From JALYRV01 sp036675475 (lineage in GTDB: Bacteria > Acidobacteriota > Vicinamibacteria > Vicinamibacterales > SCN-69-37), in the NCBI GenBank assembly GCA_036675475.1, contig JAKFEY010000067.1, positions 6,413 to 70,412 on the forward strand: 64,000 nucleotides of DNA, in the 5' to 3' direction. Positions 35,535 through 43,109 of the stretch are shown here, piece by piece. The notes beneath the pieces are model-generated. The model did no database searches and had not been told where the DNA came from. It saw only the letters and a list, made by a program, of their open reading frames with translations. Every line of letters begins with the position of its first letter. Position 1 is the first letter of the stretch. Made by a program: the position numbers and the translations under genes.

Positions 35535-35543
35535 GCCCGGCCG

Positions 35544-35867
35544 CTACGGCCGCTTGCCGGACGTGGTGACGCCGACTTCGATCAGCTTCGCCGTGAAGTC
35601 CTCATCGGACACCACGGTGATCACGACGCGCGCGCCATTCGCGATCTCGGACGCTGCGATGACCTTCTTGTTCTTCGTCACCTTCGTGGTCTTCACGAGC
35701 TTGATGGTGTGTTCCTTGCCGGTGCGGTCTTTCACCATCACATGGTCGGCCGCCACCATCGTCACCGTGCCCAGCACCTTGTGGTCGGGGTGCGCCAGCA
35801 CCGCGGTGCCTGAGAGGACGAAGCCGAGCAGGACCGCCAGGCTGAGCTGCTTCCAGAAACGTGTCAC
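35544..35867 (-). CDS. Small periplasmic protein (DUF5666-like)
   Basis: 107 residues from GTG 35867, preceded by AAAGGAG that overlaps the stop of the upstream barrel gene. A signal peptide (QLSLAVLLGFVLSGTAVLA) is followed by a lysine-rich OB-fold-like beta domain: VLGTVTMVAADHVMVKDRTG. This matches the general pattern of small DUF5666-type secreted proteins, some found with copper genes. Nine bases separate it from lgt. Confidence 0.65.
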   Translation of the reverse strand: MTRFWKQLSLAVLLGFVLSGTAVLAHPDHKVLGTVTMVAADHVMVKDRTGKEHTIKLVKTTKVTKNKKVIAASEIANGARVVITVVSDEDFTAKLIEVGVTTSGKRP

Positions 35868-35879
35868 GCGAACTCCTTT

Positions 35880-36749
35880 CTAGAATGATCGCACGACGCC
35901 CGCCTGGAACACGAGAGGCGAGTCGAGCTGGCGGTTGGCGAGGTCGCGGTAGAGCGGAAGGCGGACTTCAACCTGAGCGGTGAATTTGCCGAGCCCGATG
36001 GCGAGCGAGGGCGCGACATGCAGCCAGTCGCCGCCCCCGACCAGTACGGGCGTGCCGTCGAAGACGTCCTGATTGCGGTGCAGCCATCCAAGGCGCAGGA
36101 TGCCGACGATGTTGTGGCCGAGGCCTTCCTGACGAAGCTCGCGCGAGCCGCCAATGCCGGCTTCCCATGACGCGCCGGTGCGCAGCCCGAAACTGTTTTC
36201 GGCGAGGGGCACCCGCGCCGCCGCACTTGCGAAGAGCCGCGTCCCGGGCGGAATCAGGCCCGTGAACACGCGATTGGCGCTGACGCCGAACAGCGGATCC
36301 CATGTGCCTGATCCGCGCTGGAGGCGCGACACGGGCACGAGGCTGTCGCCGCTGGTGTCGTCGCGGAAGCGCGGCCGCTCGGTCTTGCCGGTGGGCACGG
36401 ACACGCCGCCGTTGAGCGTGACGTTGAAGCCGCGCCGCACCGGCAGCCGCCGCCATCCAATCACCGAGATGTCGCCGAGGCCCGCAAAGTTCTCGGAGAA
36501 GGCGATCGTCTCGCCGCCGGCACGCGTGACCGTGGCGGAGCGGGTCACGTCAGGAATCGCGGCGCTCACCTGCACGCCGGCCTTGGTCGTCAGCCTGACG
36601 TCGGCCGTCAGCAGCCACACGCGAATCGTGGTGCGCTCGCGCAGCGGGTTCGGGGTTTCGCGCGACCCGTCATAGGGCGTGTCGCGATCTTCGGCAATCA
36701 GCCATCCGCCGACGAGCAGCCGATTGGTGGACAAGCCTTCCGTGAGCAC
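35880..36749 (-). CDS. Outer-membrane beta-barrel protein, body cut from its signal peptide
   Basis: 289 residues from GTG 36749, but no Shine-Dalgarno sequence and no signal peptide in this frame. The body is a clear beta-barrel pattern with alternating hydrophobic residues, TNRLLVGGWLIAED at the start and a terminal phenylalanine, like transporters of the phenol-degradation (PF13557) type. In the same frame upstream (36789-36872) lies a complete signal peptide, separated by TGA, TGA and a REP palindrome. Either the gene is broken or the two parts are joined by readthrough. Confidence 0.6.
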   Translation of the reverse strand: MLTEGLSTNRLLVGGWLIAEDRDTPYDGSRETPNPLRERTTIRVWLLTADVRLTTKAGVQVSAAIPDVTRSATVTRAGGETIAFSENFAGLGDISVIGWRRLPVRRGFNVTLNGGVSVPTGKTERPRFRDDTSGDSLVPVSRLQRGSGTWDPLFGVSANRVFTGLIPPGTRLFASAAARVPLAENSFGLRTGASWEAGIGGSRELRQEGLGHNIVGILRLGWLHRNQDVFDGTPVLVGGGDWLHVAPSLAIGLGKFTAQVEVRLPLYRDLANRQLDSPLVFQAGVVRSF

Positions 36750-36766
36750 ACCTCGCCAGCCTGGGA

Positions 36767-36786
36767 GGTAGGGGTTGCTTCAACCC
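36767..36786 (+). repeat. REP-like palindrome with GTAG head
   Basis: GGTAG (36767-36771) is followed by GGGTTG-CTT-CAACCC, a 6-bp stem. It lies between the signal peptide and barrel coding parts and contributes an in-frame TGA on the minus strand. Confidence 0.65.
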
Positions 36787-36788
36787 GC

Positions 36789-36872
36789 TCACGTCTGGCC
36801 GGCGGCCTGCCGCGCCGGCAGCAGCGCGAGCAGCGCGGCGAGGACGAGCGTCAATCGCGTCACGGTCGCCAC
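36789..36872 (-). pseudogene. Detached signal peptide of the barrel gene
   Basis: GTG 36872 with AAAGGTGG 7 nt upstream opens 27 codons (TRLTLVLAALLALLPARQAAG) ending at TGA 36791-36789. The frame is the same as that of the barrel body downstream; two stops and a REP palindrome lie between them. Confidence 0.6.
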
Positions 36873-36883
36873 GATACACCACC

Positions 36884-36916
36884 TTTCAGGTTGAAAGTCA
36901 GCCTTTCACTTTGAAA
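36884..36916. promoter_or_regulatory. Tandem TTTCA-N3-TGAAA dyads
   Basis: TTTCAGGTTGAAA (36884-36896) and TTTCACTTTGAAA (36904-36916) have the same arms and spacing and are exactly 20 bp apart, two helical turns. They lie between the divergent barrel and stress-protein genes; the first is next to the minus-strand Shine-Dalgarno. Likely a regulator binding pair. Confidence 0.55.
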
Positions 36917-36945
36917 CGTTCGCGACGCGCGCGGATGCGCCAATT

Positions 36946-36970
36946 GCACGATTTGCTGAGCAATTTGTGC
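36946..36970. promoter_or_regulatory. Operator-like dyad upstream of the stress-protein operon
   Basis: GCACGATTTGCT and AGCAATTTGTGC around a central G match at 10 of 12 paired positions, with a perfect TTGCT-G-AGCAA core. It is 39 bp before the ATG at 37009, a position fitting a repressor or activator site. Confidence 0.45.
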
Positions 36971-37008
36971 GATAGCAGCCCGGCCTGCCGCTTGCCTTAA
37001 CGGAGGGC

Positions 37009-37536
37009 ATGAACACCAGTGTTGTTGACGAGCGTCCGGCGCGGACGCCGGTGCGGTTTGCGTCCGTGCTGTGTGTCGCGGAATTCGATCGCGCGCATCC
37101 GGACACGCTTACGGCGGCGTCGCGCGCCGCCTTGCGCCATGCCGCCGCGGTTGCGCTCCCCTGCGACGGCCGGGTCACCGTGCTGCACGTGCTGCCGATG
37201 CTGCCGCAGCCGGTGGTGATCGCGGGCGGGGCGGTGACCGACCTGACCGCGGAAGAACCGCGCGTGCGCGCGCTGGTCACCGAGCGGCTGCGCAAGGCCG
37301 TGGCGGCCGAACGCGCGCCGGGGACGATTGACGTGCGGGTGGTGCGCGGCCGGCCGGTCGACGAGATCGAGCACGCGGCCGCGGCCCTCGACGCGGATCT
37401 CATCATCGCCGGCTATCAGGACCGGCCCGGCGGCTACACCGAGGGCTTTTCGTTTCGCGCGCTGCTGCATCGCGCGACGCGGCCGGTGGTGGTCACGCGC
37501 GCCACCGACGGCGCGGGCGCGGGATGGGAGCCATGA
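37009..37536 (+). CDS. Universal stress protein family
   Basis: 175 residues with GGAGG before the ATG. The UspA fold is recognised by VLCVAEFDRA at the start, the long helix HAAAVALPCDGRVTVLHVLP, VVRGRPVDEI and the C-terminal DLIIAGYQD followed by LLHRATRPVVVTR. The canonical GxxGxxxx ATP loop is only partly kept. It is the first gene of an operon with HPF-like and glutamate dehydrogenase genes and overlaps the next gene as ATGA. Confidence 0.85.
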   Translation: MNTSVVDERPARTPVRFASVLCVAEFDRAHPDTLTAASRAALRHAAAVALPCDGRVTVLHVLPMLPQPVVIAGGAVTDLTAEEPRVRALVTERLRKAVAAERAPGTIDVRVVRGRPVDEIEHAAAALDADLIIAGYQDRPGGYTEGFSFRALLHRATRPVVVTRATDGAGAGWEP

Positions 37537-37814
37537 AGATCGGCGTGAGCGCGGCCGGCGACGGCATCGGCCCGCAGACGCGCGCGTATGCCGAGTACCG
37601 GCTGTTCTCGCGGCTCGCGCCGTCGCGCGCCCGCGTGACCGACGCGGCCATCGCGCTCATCGGCAGCAACGGCCGGCCGCGGCTGGCCGTCTGCTCGATT
37701 TCCGTGAGCCTGCAGCAAGGCGGGCACGTGCGCGTCAGCGCGCGCGCGCCGCACATCTATGACGCTATCGATCAGGCGGTCGAAGGGGCCGCCAAAGGAG
37801 TACACGCAACATGA
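37533..37814 (+). CDS. HPF/RaiA-like ribosome-associated protein (probable)
   Basis: 93 residues from ATG 37533. Size and the pattern AYAEYRLFSRLAPSRARVTDAAIAL ... VCSISVSLQQGGHVRVSARAPHIYDAIDQAVEGAAK, given in two parts, follow the beta-alpha-beta-beta-beta-alpha order of hibernation promoting factor domains. The basic residues of the RNA face are only partly present, so ribosome binding is inference. Coupled to both neighbours by ATGA overlaps. Confidence 0.6.
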   Translation: MKIGVSAAGDGIGPQTRAYAEYRLFSRLAPSRARVTDAAIALIGSNGRPRLAVCSISVSLQQGGHVRVSARAPHIYDAIDQAVEGAAKGVHAT

Positions 37815-39124
37815 CGACGCTTGTGGCGCCCGACGCCGTTGTTCCCCTCGCGAATCCGTACGACGCGGCGCGCCGGCAGTTCGATCGCGTAGCCGATCGC
37901 CTCGGTCTCGATCGCGCCACGCGCGAGCTGCTGCGCGCGCCGCTGCGCGAGTTCCGCTTCCAGATTCCCGTCACGATGGACGATGGCACGAAGCGGGTGT
38001 TCACCGGCATGCGCGTGCAGCACAACGACGCGCGCGGCCCCTCGAAGGGCGGCATCCGGCTGTCGGCCTCGGGCAGCGCGGACGAAGTCCGCGCCCTGGC
38101 GATGTGGATGACGTGGAAGTGCGCGATTGCCGATCTGCCGCTTGGCGGCGGCAAGGGCTGGATCGACTGTGACCCGCGCGCGCTCAGCCTCACCGAGCAG
38201 GAGCGCGTGTGCCGCGGCTGGGTGCGCCAGCTGGCGCGCAACGTCGGCGCCGACAGCGACGTGCCGGCGCCCGACGTGATGTCGTCGCCGCAGCACATGG
38301 CATGGATGCTCGACGAGTTCGAGACCATTCACGGCCGCCACACGCCCGGCTTCATCACGGGCAAGCCGCTGCCGCTCGGCGGATCGGCCGGCCGCGTCGA
38401 GGCCACGGGCCGCGGCGTGATCACCGTGCTGCACGCGGTGCTCGAGGCCATGAACGTGTCGGCTGGATCGCGCCTGACGGCCAGCGTCCAGGGCTTCGGC
38501 AATGTCGCGAAATACGCCTGCCGCCGGTTCGTCGAGCGCGGCGGCCTCGTGCGCGCCGTCTCGTCGTGGCACAGCGGCGATGAGTGCGCGTACACCTACG
38601 AGCGGCCCGAAGGCGTGGACCTCGACGAGCTCGAGCGGCTGACCGACGCCTTCGGCGCCATCGACAAGGGCGGCGCCGCGCGGCTTGGCTACAACGTGCT
38701 GCCCGGCAACGCGTGGATCGAGCAGCCCGTGGACGTGCTGATTCCGGCGGCGCTCGAGGGACAGCTCACGGCCGAATCGGTTCGCGGGCTCGACGGCCGC
38801 GTGCGCTTCATCGCGGAAGGCGCGAATGGCCCGACGACGCCGGAGGCCGACGAGGCGCTGGCCGCGCGCGGCGTCACCGTCATTCCCGACGTGCTCGCGA
38901 ATGCCGGCGGCGTGACGTGCAGCTACTTCGAGCAGGTGCAGTCGAACACCGGCTCCTGGTGGTCGCGCGAGAAGGTGCTGACGCTGCTCGACGCGTCGCT
39001 CTCGCGCGCCGTCGACGAGGTCACGCGCACGGCCGCGCGCGACGGGGTGACGCTGCGCGAAGCGGCCAACCTCACGGGCGTGGCGCGCGTGGCGGAGGCC
39101 TGCCGCCTGCGGGGGTGGGTCTGA
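37811..39124 (+). CDS. gdhA: Glu/Leu/Phe/Val dehydrogenase (glutamate dehydrogenase)
   Basis: 437 residues, the hexameric GDH length. The substrate pocket PLGGGKGW holds the catalytic lysine near 115, with QHNDARGPSKGG upstream and ATGRGV and QGFGNVAKYA for the dinucleotide domain. It interconverts glutamate and 2-oxoglutarate with ammonia. Being translated together with stress and ribosome-hibernation-like proteins, it may serve nitrogen or energy adjustment in stress. Confidence 0.92.
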   Translation: MTTLVAPDAVVPLANPYDAARRQFDRVADRLGLDRATRELLRAPLREFRFQIPVTMDDGTKRVFTGMRVQHNDARGPSKGGIRLSASGSADEVRALAMWMTWKCAIADLPLGGGKGWIDCDPRALSLTEQERVCRGWVRQLARNVGADSDVPAPDVMSSPQHMAWMLDEFETIHGRHTPGFITGKPLPLGGSAGRVEATGRGVITVLHAVLEAMNVSAGSRLTASVQGFGNVAKYACRRFVERGGLVRAVSSWHSGDECAYTYERPEGVDLDELERLTDAFGAIDKGGAARLGYNVLPGNAWIEQPVDVLIPAALEGQLTAESVRGLDGRVRFIAEGANGPTTPEADEALAARGVTVIPDVLANAGGVTCSYFEQVQSNTGSWWSREKVLTLLDASLSRAVDEVTRTAARDGVTLREAANLTGVARVAEACRLRGWV

Positions 39125-39125
39125 C

Positions 39126-39413
39126 ATGAACAGCTATCTGATGCTCGGCGAGCGCATCGGCACGCCCGAGGCCCGCGACCTCGCGGTGCAGCTGCGCACG
39201 TGGCACGACGCCATGGTCACGCACCTGCGCGCGCTCAAGCGGCCCGGCGTGGTGTGCGACGAGGAATGTCCGCATGCCGAGGCGCGCATTCTGTGGGCCA
39301 TGGCGCTCGACGTCATGGGCCCGCACGCGGAGTCGCTCGAGTTTCTCCGCGCGCATGGCGCGCGGGCGCCACGCCGTACAATAGACGCGCGTGCCGCCCG
39401 GCTTGGATCCTGA
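39126..39413 (+). CDS. Small hypothetical protein
   Basis: 95 residues starting 1 bp after the gdhA stop. Helical, with VCDEECPHAEARILWAMALDV, a His/Cys/Glu cluster that might bind a metal. Its 3' end overlaps the start of the sigma-54 activator gene by 23 bp. No family recognised. Confidence 0.55.
   Translation: MNSYLMLGERIGTPEARDLAVQLRTWHDAMVTHLRALKRPGVVCDEECPHAEARILWAMALDVMGPHAESLEFLRAHGARAPRRTIDARAARLGS
39377..39382 (+). promoter_or_regulatory. -10-like box for the activator gene
   Basis: TACAAT, eight bases before the GTG at 39391, inside the end of the preceding gene. No Shine-Dalgarno sequence is visible, so a separate leaderless transcript is possible. Confidence 0.35.
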
Positions 39414-41055
39414 TCGCCTGCAGCTCGGCGAAGTCCTCGACTTCGAGCCCGACAAGGGCGTCATCCGCCTGCACGACCAGCGCGTCGTCATTCTGAGCGC
39501 AGCGGCCCTCGGGCTGCTGCGCAAGGAGCTGATCGACACGCTCGGCCGCGCCGTGGCGCGGCGATTCCTGCTGCGCTTCGGGTTTGCCGACGGCTATCAC
39601 GATGCCGTCAACCTCCGCGATCGCTCGGCGTGGGCCGATCCCCTGGACGGCCTGCGCGCGGGCGCCACCCTCCATACCCTCGAAGGCATCGTGCGCGCGC
39701 AGATCGTGCGCGTGGCGCGCGAAGCGGACGGCGGGTTCGACGCCGAGTACGCCTGGCACGACTCGTACGAAGCCGAGCAGCACGCGCACCACTACGGCCG
39801 CGACGACGAGCCCGTGTGCTGGTCGCTCGTCGGCTACGCCAGCGGGTACGCCAGCGCGTGTCTCGGGCAGGAGATTTATTTTCGCGAGACCGGCTGTCTC
39901 GGGCAGGGCGCGCCGCACTGCACGGTGATCGGCCACGACGCCGCCGGCTGGGGCGGCGAGCTCGAGACGCTGCGCGCCGACTTCCAGGGCGCGTGGCTCG
40001 GTGAAGAGATCGAGCGCCTGCAGCTGCTCGTGCGGCAGCGCGCGCAGGAGCTGGCCGCGCGCGAGCGCGTGCTCGAACGGCGCGAGCGCGAGCTCGACGC
40101 GCTGCGCGAGCGCGCCGCGCGGCATGCCGAGTCGCGCCAGTTCATCGCGCGCAGCGCCGCCATGCGCGACGTGCTGGAGCTGGCCGCGCAGGTCGCCCCG
40201 CTCGACACCACCGTGCTCGTGCAGGGCGAAAGCGGCACCGGCAAGGAATTCGTCGTCCGCATGATTCACGAGCAGAGCGGCCGCGCGTCGGGCCCGTTCG
40301 TGTCGGTCAACTGCGCGGCGCTCACCGAAACGCTGCTCGAGTCGGAGCTGTTCGGCCACGTGCGGGGCGCCTTTACCGGCGCGGTGCGCGACAAGGCCGG
40401 CCTGCTCGAAGTGGCCACGCACGGCACGCTGTTTCTCGACGAGATCGGCGAGATTGCGCCGCCGCTGCAGGCCAAGCTGCTGCGCGCCCTGCAGGAACGC
40501 GAAATCCGCCGGGTGGGCGGCGAGCGCACCATCAAGGTCAACGCGCGCGTCGTCGCCGCCACCAACCGCGATCTGCGGGCCGCGGCCGCGGCGGGCGAGT
40601 TTCGCGAGGATCTGTACTTCCGCCTCGGCGCGTTCGTGATTCACGTGCCGCCGCTGCGCGAGCGGCGCGAAGACATCCCGGCCATGGCGCACGAGTTCGT
40701 GCGGCGCGCGTCGGCGCGGATTGGGAAGGATGTGCGCGCGATTTCGGCCGACGCCATGACGCGGCTGGTGCGCTACGACTGGCCCGGCAACGTGCGCGAG
40801 CTCGAACATGCCGTCGAGCGCGCGGTGATCCTGGCGCGGACGGCCACGATTGCCGTGCGCGACCTGCCGCCGGAAGTGCAGGACGGCCGCGCCGCCGGCG
40901 CCGCCGCCGGCACCCTGGATCTGCGCGAGAACGAAGAACGCCTCGTGCGCGAGGCGCTGGCGCGCGCCGGCGGCAACCGCCGCCGCGCCGCCGAGGCGCT
41001 CAACATCAGCACCGTCACGCTGTGGCGGCGCATGAAGGCCTACGGGATCAGCTGA
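39391..41055 (+). CDS. Sigma-54-dependent activator with XylR-N and V4R domains
   Basis: 554 residues from GTG 39391. Order: XylR N-terminal domain (about 10-110), V4R (about 125-190, with GYASGYASACLGQEIYF and a CLGQGAPHC core), coiled linker (195-255), AAA+ with GESGTGKE (280-287), GAFTGA (327-332) and DLYFRL, and Fis-type helix-turn-helix (RAAEALNISTVTLWRRM). Relatives (XylR, DmpR, PoxR) bind aromatic compounds through this V4R domain. The adjacent genes are not aromatic-degrading, so the signal is open; its own operon upstream is a likely target. Confidence 0.9.
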   Translation: MPPGLDPDRLQLGEVLDFEPDKGVIRLHDQRVVILSAAALGLLRKELIDTLGRAVARRFLLRFGFADGYHDAVNLRDRSAWADPLDGLRAGATLHTLEGIVRAQIVRVAREADGGFDAEYAWHDSYEAEQHAHHYGRDDEPVCWSLVGYASGYASACLGQEIYFRETGCLGQGAPHCTVIGHDAAGWGGELETLRADFQGAWLGEEIERLQLLVRQRAQELAARERVLERRERELDALRERAARHAESRQFIARSAAMRDVLELAAQVAPLDTTVLVQGESGTGKEFVVRMIHEQSGRASGPFVSVNCAALTETLLESELFGHVRGAFTGAVRDKAGLLEVATHGTLFLDEIGEIAPPLQAKLLRALQEREIRRVGGERTIKVNARVVAATNRDLRAAAAAGEFREDLYFRLGAFVIHVPPLRERREDIPAMAHEFVRRASARIGKDVRAISADAMTRLVRYDWPGNVRELEHAVERAVILARTATIAVRDLPPEVQDGRAAGAAAGTLDLRENEERLVREALARAGGNRRRAAEALNISTVTLWRRMKAYGIS

Positions 41056-41953
41056 CGGCTTTCTGCAGCTCCGCGATCTTCTCGCGCATGCGCGCCGCGA
41101 AGCCGGCCACTTCCTCCGGCGGGGCGCCCGCCGCGCGGAACGCATCGGCCAGCTGCGTGTCGGTCAGTTGTGACGCCAGCTTCGCGAACCAGGCGGCATG
41201 CGCCACCGGCACCTTGTTGATGCCGCCGTACCCCTCGTAGTCCAGATCCACCATGCCGCCGTCGACCTTCTCGATGAACTCCTCCTTGCGGAAGTCGTCG
41301 AGATTCCACTTCGTGCGCGGCGCCAGCACGGCGCCCATCTTCCCGAACGTGGCGCCCAGATCGCTCACGATGTAGAGCCGCTTGCCGTCGACGTCGAGAA
41401 TGCGGTTGTTGCGATCGCCCTGGATGTCCCAGTTGCCGATCATCGTCATCAGAATCGCGAGACCGGAGAGCTCTTTCGAACCGGCGAAGGGATTCGTGCC
41501 GAAGGTCCAGCGATCGGCGGCGCGTTCCGCGCGGGCATCACGCAGGCGGAAGCTGGCATTGGTGAAGGCGCCATCGGGGCCGAGCGCCTTCGCGGCCTGC
41601 TTCAAGCCGGTGACGCCGGTGATGGTGCCGCTCTTGACGAAATACATCTCGTCGGCCACGTAGCCGAGCGCCCAGACGATGCGGCTCGCGGCGATGCCGG
41701 AATGCACTTCGTCGCCGAACTTGACGGACCATTCACGCCCGTTCGCATCACGGACGATCACCTTCGGCTGCGTGCCGTCGGTGTCTTCCTCGAGAAACGC
41801 GAACGGCGGTTTCGGCGCACGCTCGGCCGAGCCGTTGCCCCAGAAGAGATCGCGGGTGGCAATCGGGCCGGGATCGGTCCAGAGTACGTTCTGCGCCTGG
41901 GCCGGCAGGGCAATTGACAGCAGGCAAGCAAGAGCGGCGAACAGATGCTTCAT
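41048..41953 (-). CDS. Secreted protein of unknown function, kinase-like motifs
   Basis: 301 residues from ATG 41953 (signal peptide MKHLFAALACLLSIALPAQA). Notable is GNWDIQGDRNNRILDV followed by RLYIVSDLGATFG, resembling the catalytic DxxxxN and metal-binding DLG pair of PI3K/HipA/Fam20-like kinases, but the ATP-binding lysine region cannot be assigned with confidence. The C-terminus is helical. It is convergent with the sigma-54 activator, overlapping by 8 bp. Confidence 0.65.
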   Translation of the reverse strand: MKHLFAALACLLSIALPAQAQNVLWTDPGPIATRDLFWGNGSAERAPKPPFAFLEEDTDGTQPKVIVRDANGREWSVKFGDEVHSGIAASRIVWALGYVADEMYFVKSGTITGVTGLKQAAKALGPDGAFTNASFRLRDARAERAADRWTFGTNPFAGSKELSGLAILMTMIGNWDIQGDRNNRILDVDGKRLYIVSDLGATFGKMGAVLAPRTKWNLDDFRKEEFIEKVDGGMVDLDYEGYGGINKVPVAHAAWFAKLASQLTDTQLADAFRAAGAPPEEVAGFAARMREKIAELQKAVS

Positions 41954-42054
41954 CTCATGTGCTCCAGCATGGGCGAAAGCATGAGGCGTGCCCGCCGGCA
42001 CACGGATGAGCCCGCGGCTCCGCCGTTGGCGCCTATCCAGGTAGAGGAGATGTC

Positions 42055-42615
42055 ATGAATCGCTACCAGATTGCCGCCTCGACGCTGTTCGCCGTCGTCC
42101 TGCTGCCGGCACCGGCTGCTGCGCAATCCGCCGATCGTTTCACCGCCGGCGCGTCCGTGCACTACGCCCGCACCTGGGACGACGAGAGCATGCTCGGCGG
42201 CGGCGCGGCCACCGAAGGCCGCTTCGGCGTGCGGCTGACGCCGAAAACGCAGGTCGAGTTCGTCGTCAACCGGATTCCGTACGAGCGGCGATTCGATTCC
42301 GGTGTGGCGACGGAGGGGCGTTCCGTCTTCACCGGGCTGATGCTCAAGTACGACGTCACGCGCGGCGCCGCGCGGCCATACGTGCTGGCCGGCTACGGGC
42401 TGAACAACCATCGCGGCACGCGCTCCTTCCAGGGATCGCCGCAGTCCCACACGTCGACCAACGATCACGGCTACGTGCTCGGCACGGGGCTCGCCGTCTC
42501 GCGCGGACGCTGGGAGATCGGCCCGGAGGGCCGGATTTACATGCTGGCCATCGAGCGTGACGCCTCGGCGGCCATGATGCTGAGTGGGGGCATCCGGGCC
42601 AACGTGCGTTTCTGA
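42055..42615 (+). CDS. Outer-membrane beta-barrel protein
   Basis: 186 residues, SD GAGGAG. Signal peptide (STLFAVVLLPAPAAAQS), then an eight-strand OmpA/OmpX-like pattern with GLMLKYDVT, YVLAGYGLN, GYVLGTGLAV and the C-terminal ANVRF ending in phenylalanine, required for outer-membrane assembly. Function unknown. Confidence 0.75.
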   Translation: MNRYQIAASTLFAVVLLPAPAAAQSADRFTAGASVHYARTWDDESMLGGGAATEGRFGVRLTPKTQVEFVVNRIPYERRFDSGVATEGRSVFTGLMLKYDVTRGAARPYVLAGYGLNNHRGTRSFQGSPQSHTSTNDHGYVLGTGLAVSRGRWEIGPEGRIYMLAIERDASAAMMLSGGIRANVRF

Positions 42616-42660
42616 ACCCTTGACCGGATCCGGACGTATACTCTGGTTGGAACCCCAACC

Positions 42661-43107
42661 ATGACTGTTCTCTGGTGGCACTGGCTCGCGCTCGGCCTGG
42701 CCCTGGTTGTACTGGAAATCGCCACGCCGGGCGCCTTCTTCGTGATCTTCTTCGGGATCGCCGCGCTCCTCGTGGGCATGCTCGCCTTCGGGGATCTGGC
42801 CGGCCCGCTCTGGACGCAACTGCTGCTGTTTTCCGTGCTCTCGGCCGTCGGCCTTCTCGTGTTTCGCAATCCGATCATGCGGCGCCTGAATCTCGATCGG
42901 GGCACCGACGAGATCGACAACCTCACGGGTGAGCCGGCGAAGGCCCTCGAGGACTTCGGCCCGGGCGAACCCGGCCGCGTCGAGTTGCGCGGCTCCGCCT
43001 GGAGCGCCCGCAACGGGAGCGCGGCGCCCATTGCCCGCGGCGCGCGTGTGCGCGTGGTGGCCGTCGACCGGCTGACCGTAGTTGTCATTCCCGAAGGAGC
43101 ACACTGA
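42661..43107 (+). CDS. NfeD-like membrane protein
   Basis: 148 residues. Three hydrophobic helices at the N-terminus followed by an OB-fold with GRVELRGSAWSARN and VRVVAVDRLTVVV, the standard short NfeD. It is always linked to stomatin/SPFH genes, as here, 2 bp upstream. TATACT (42637-42642) and an inverted repeat GGTTGG/CCAACC lie before the ATG. Confidence 0.9.
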   Translation: MTVLWWHWLALGLALVVLEIATPGAFFVIFFGIAALLVGMLAFGDLAGPLWTQLLLFSVLSAVGLLVFRNPIMRRLNLDRGTDEIDNLTGEPAKALEDFGPGEPGRVELRGSAWSARNGSAAPIARGARVRVVAVDRLTVVVIPEGAH

Positions 43108-43109
43108 GC

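Noticed and set aside
36982..36995. GG-N10-GC match to a sigma-54 promoter before the stress-protein gene
   Set aside because: The start of transcription would fall about 3 nt before the ATG and remove the strong GGAGG site, so the match is probably chance in GC-rich DNA.
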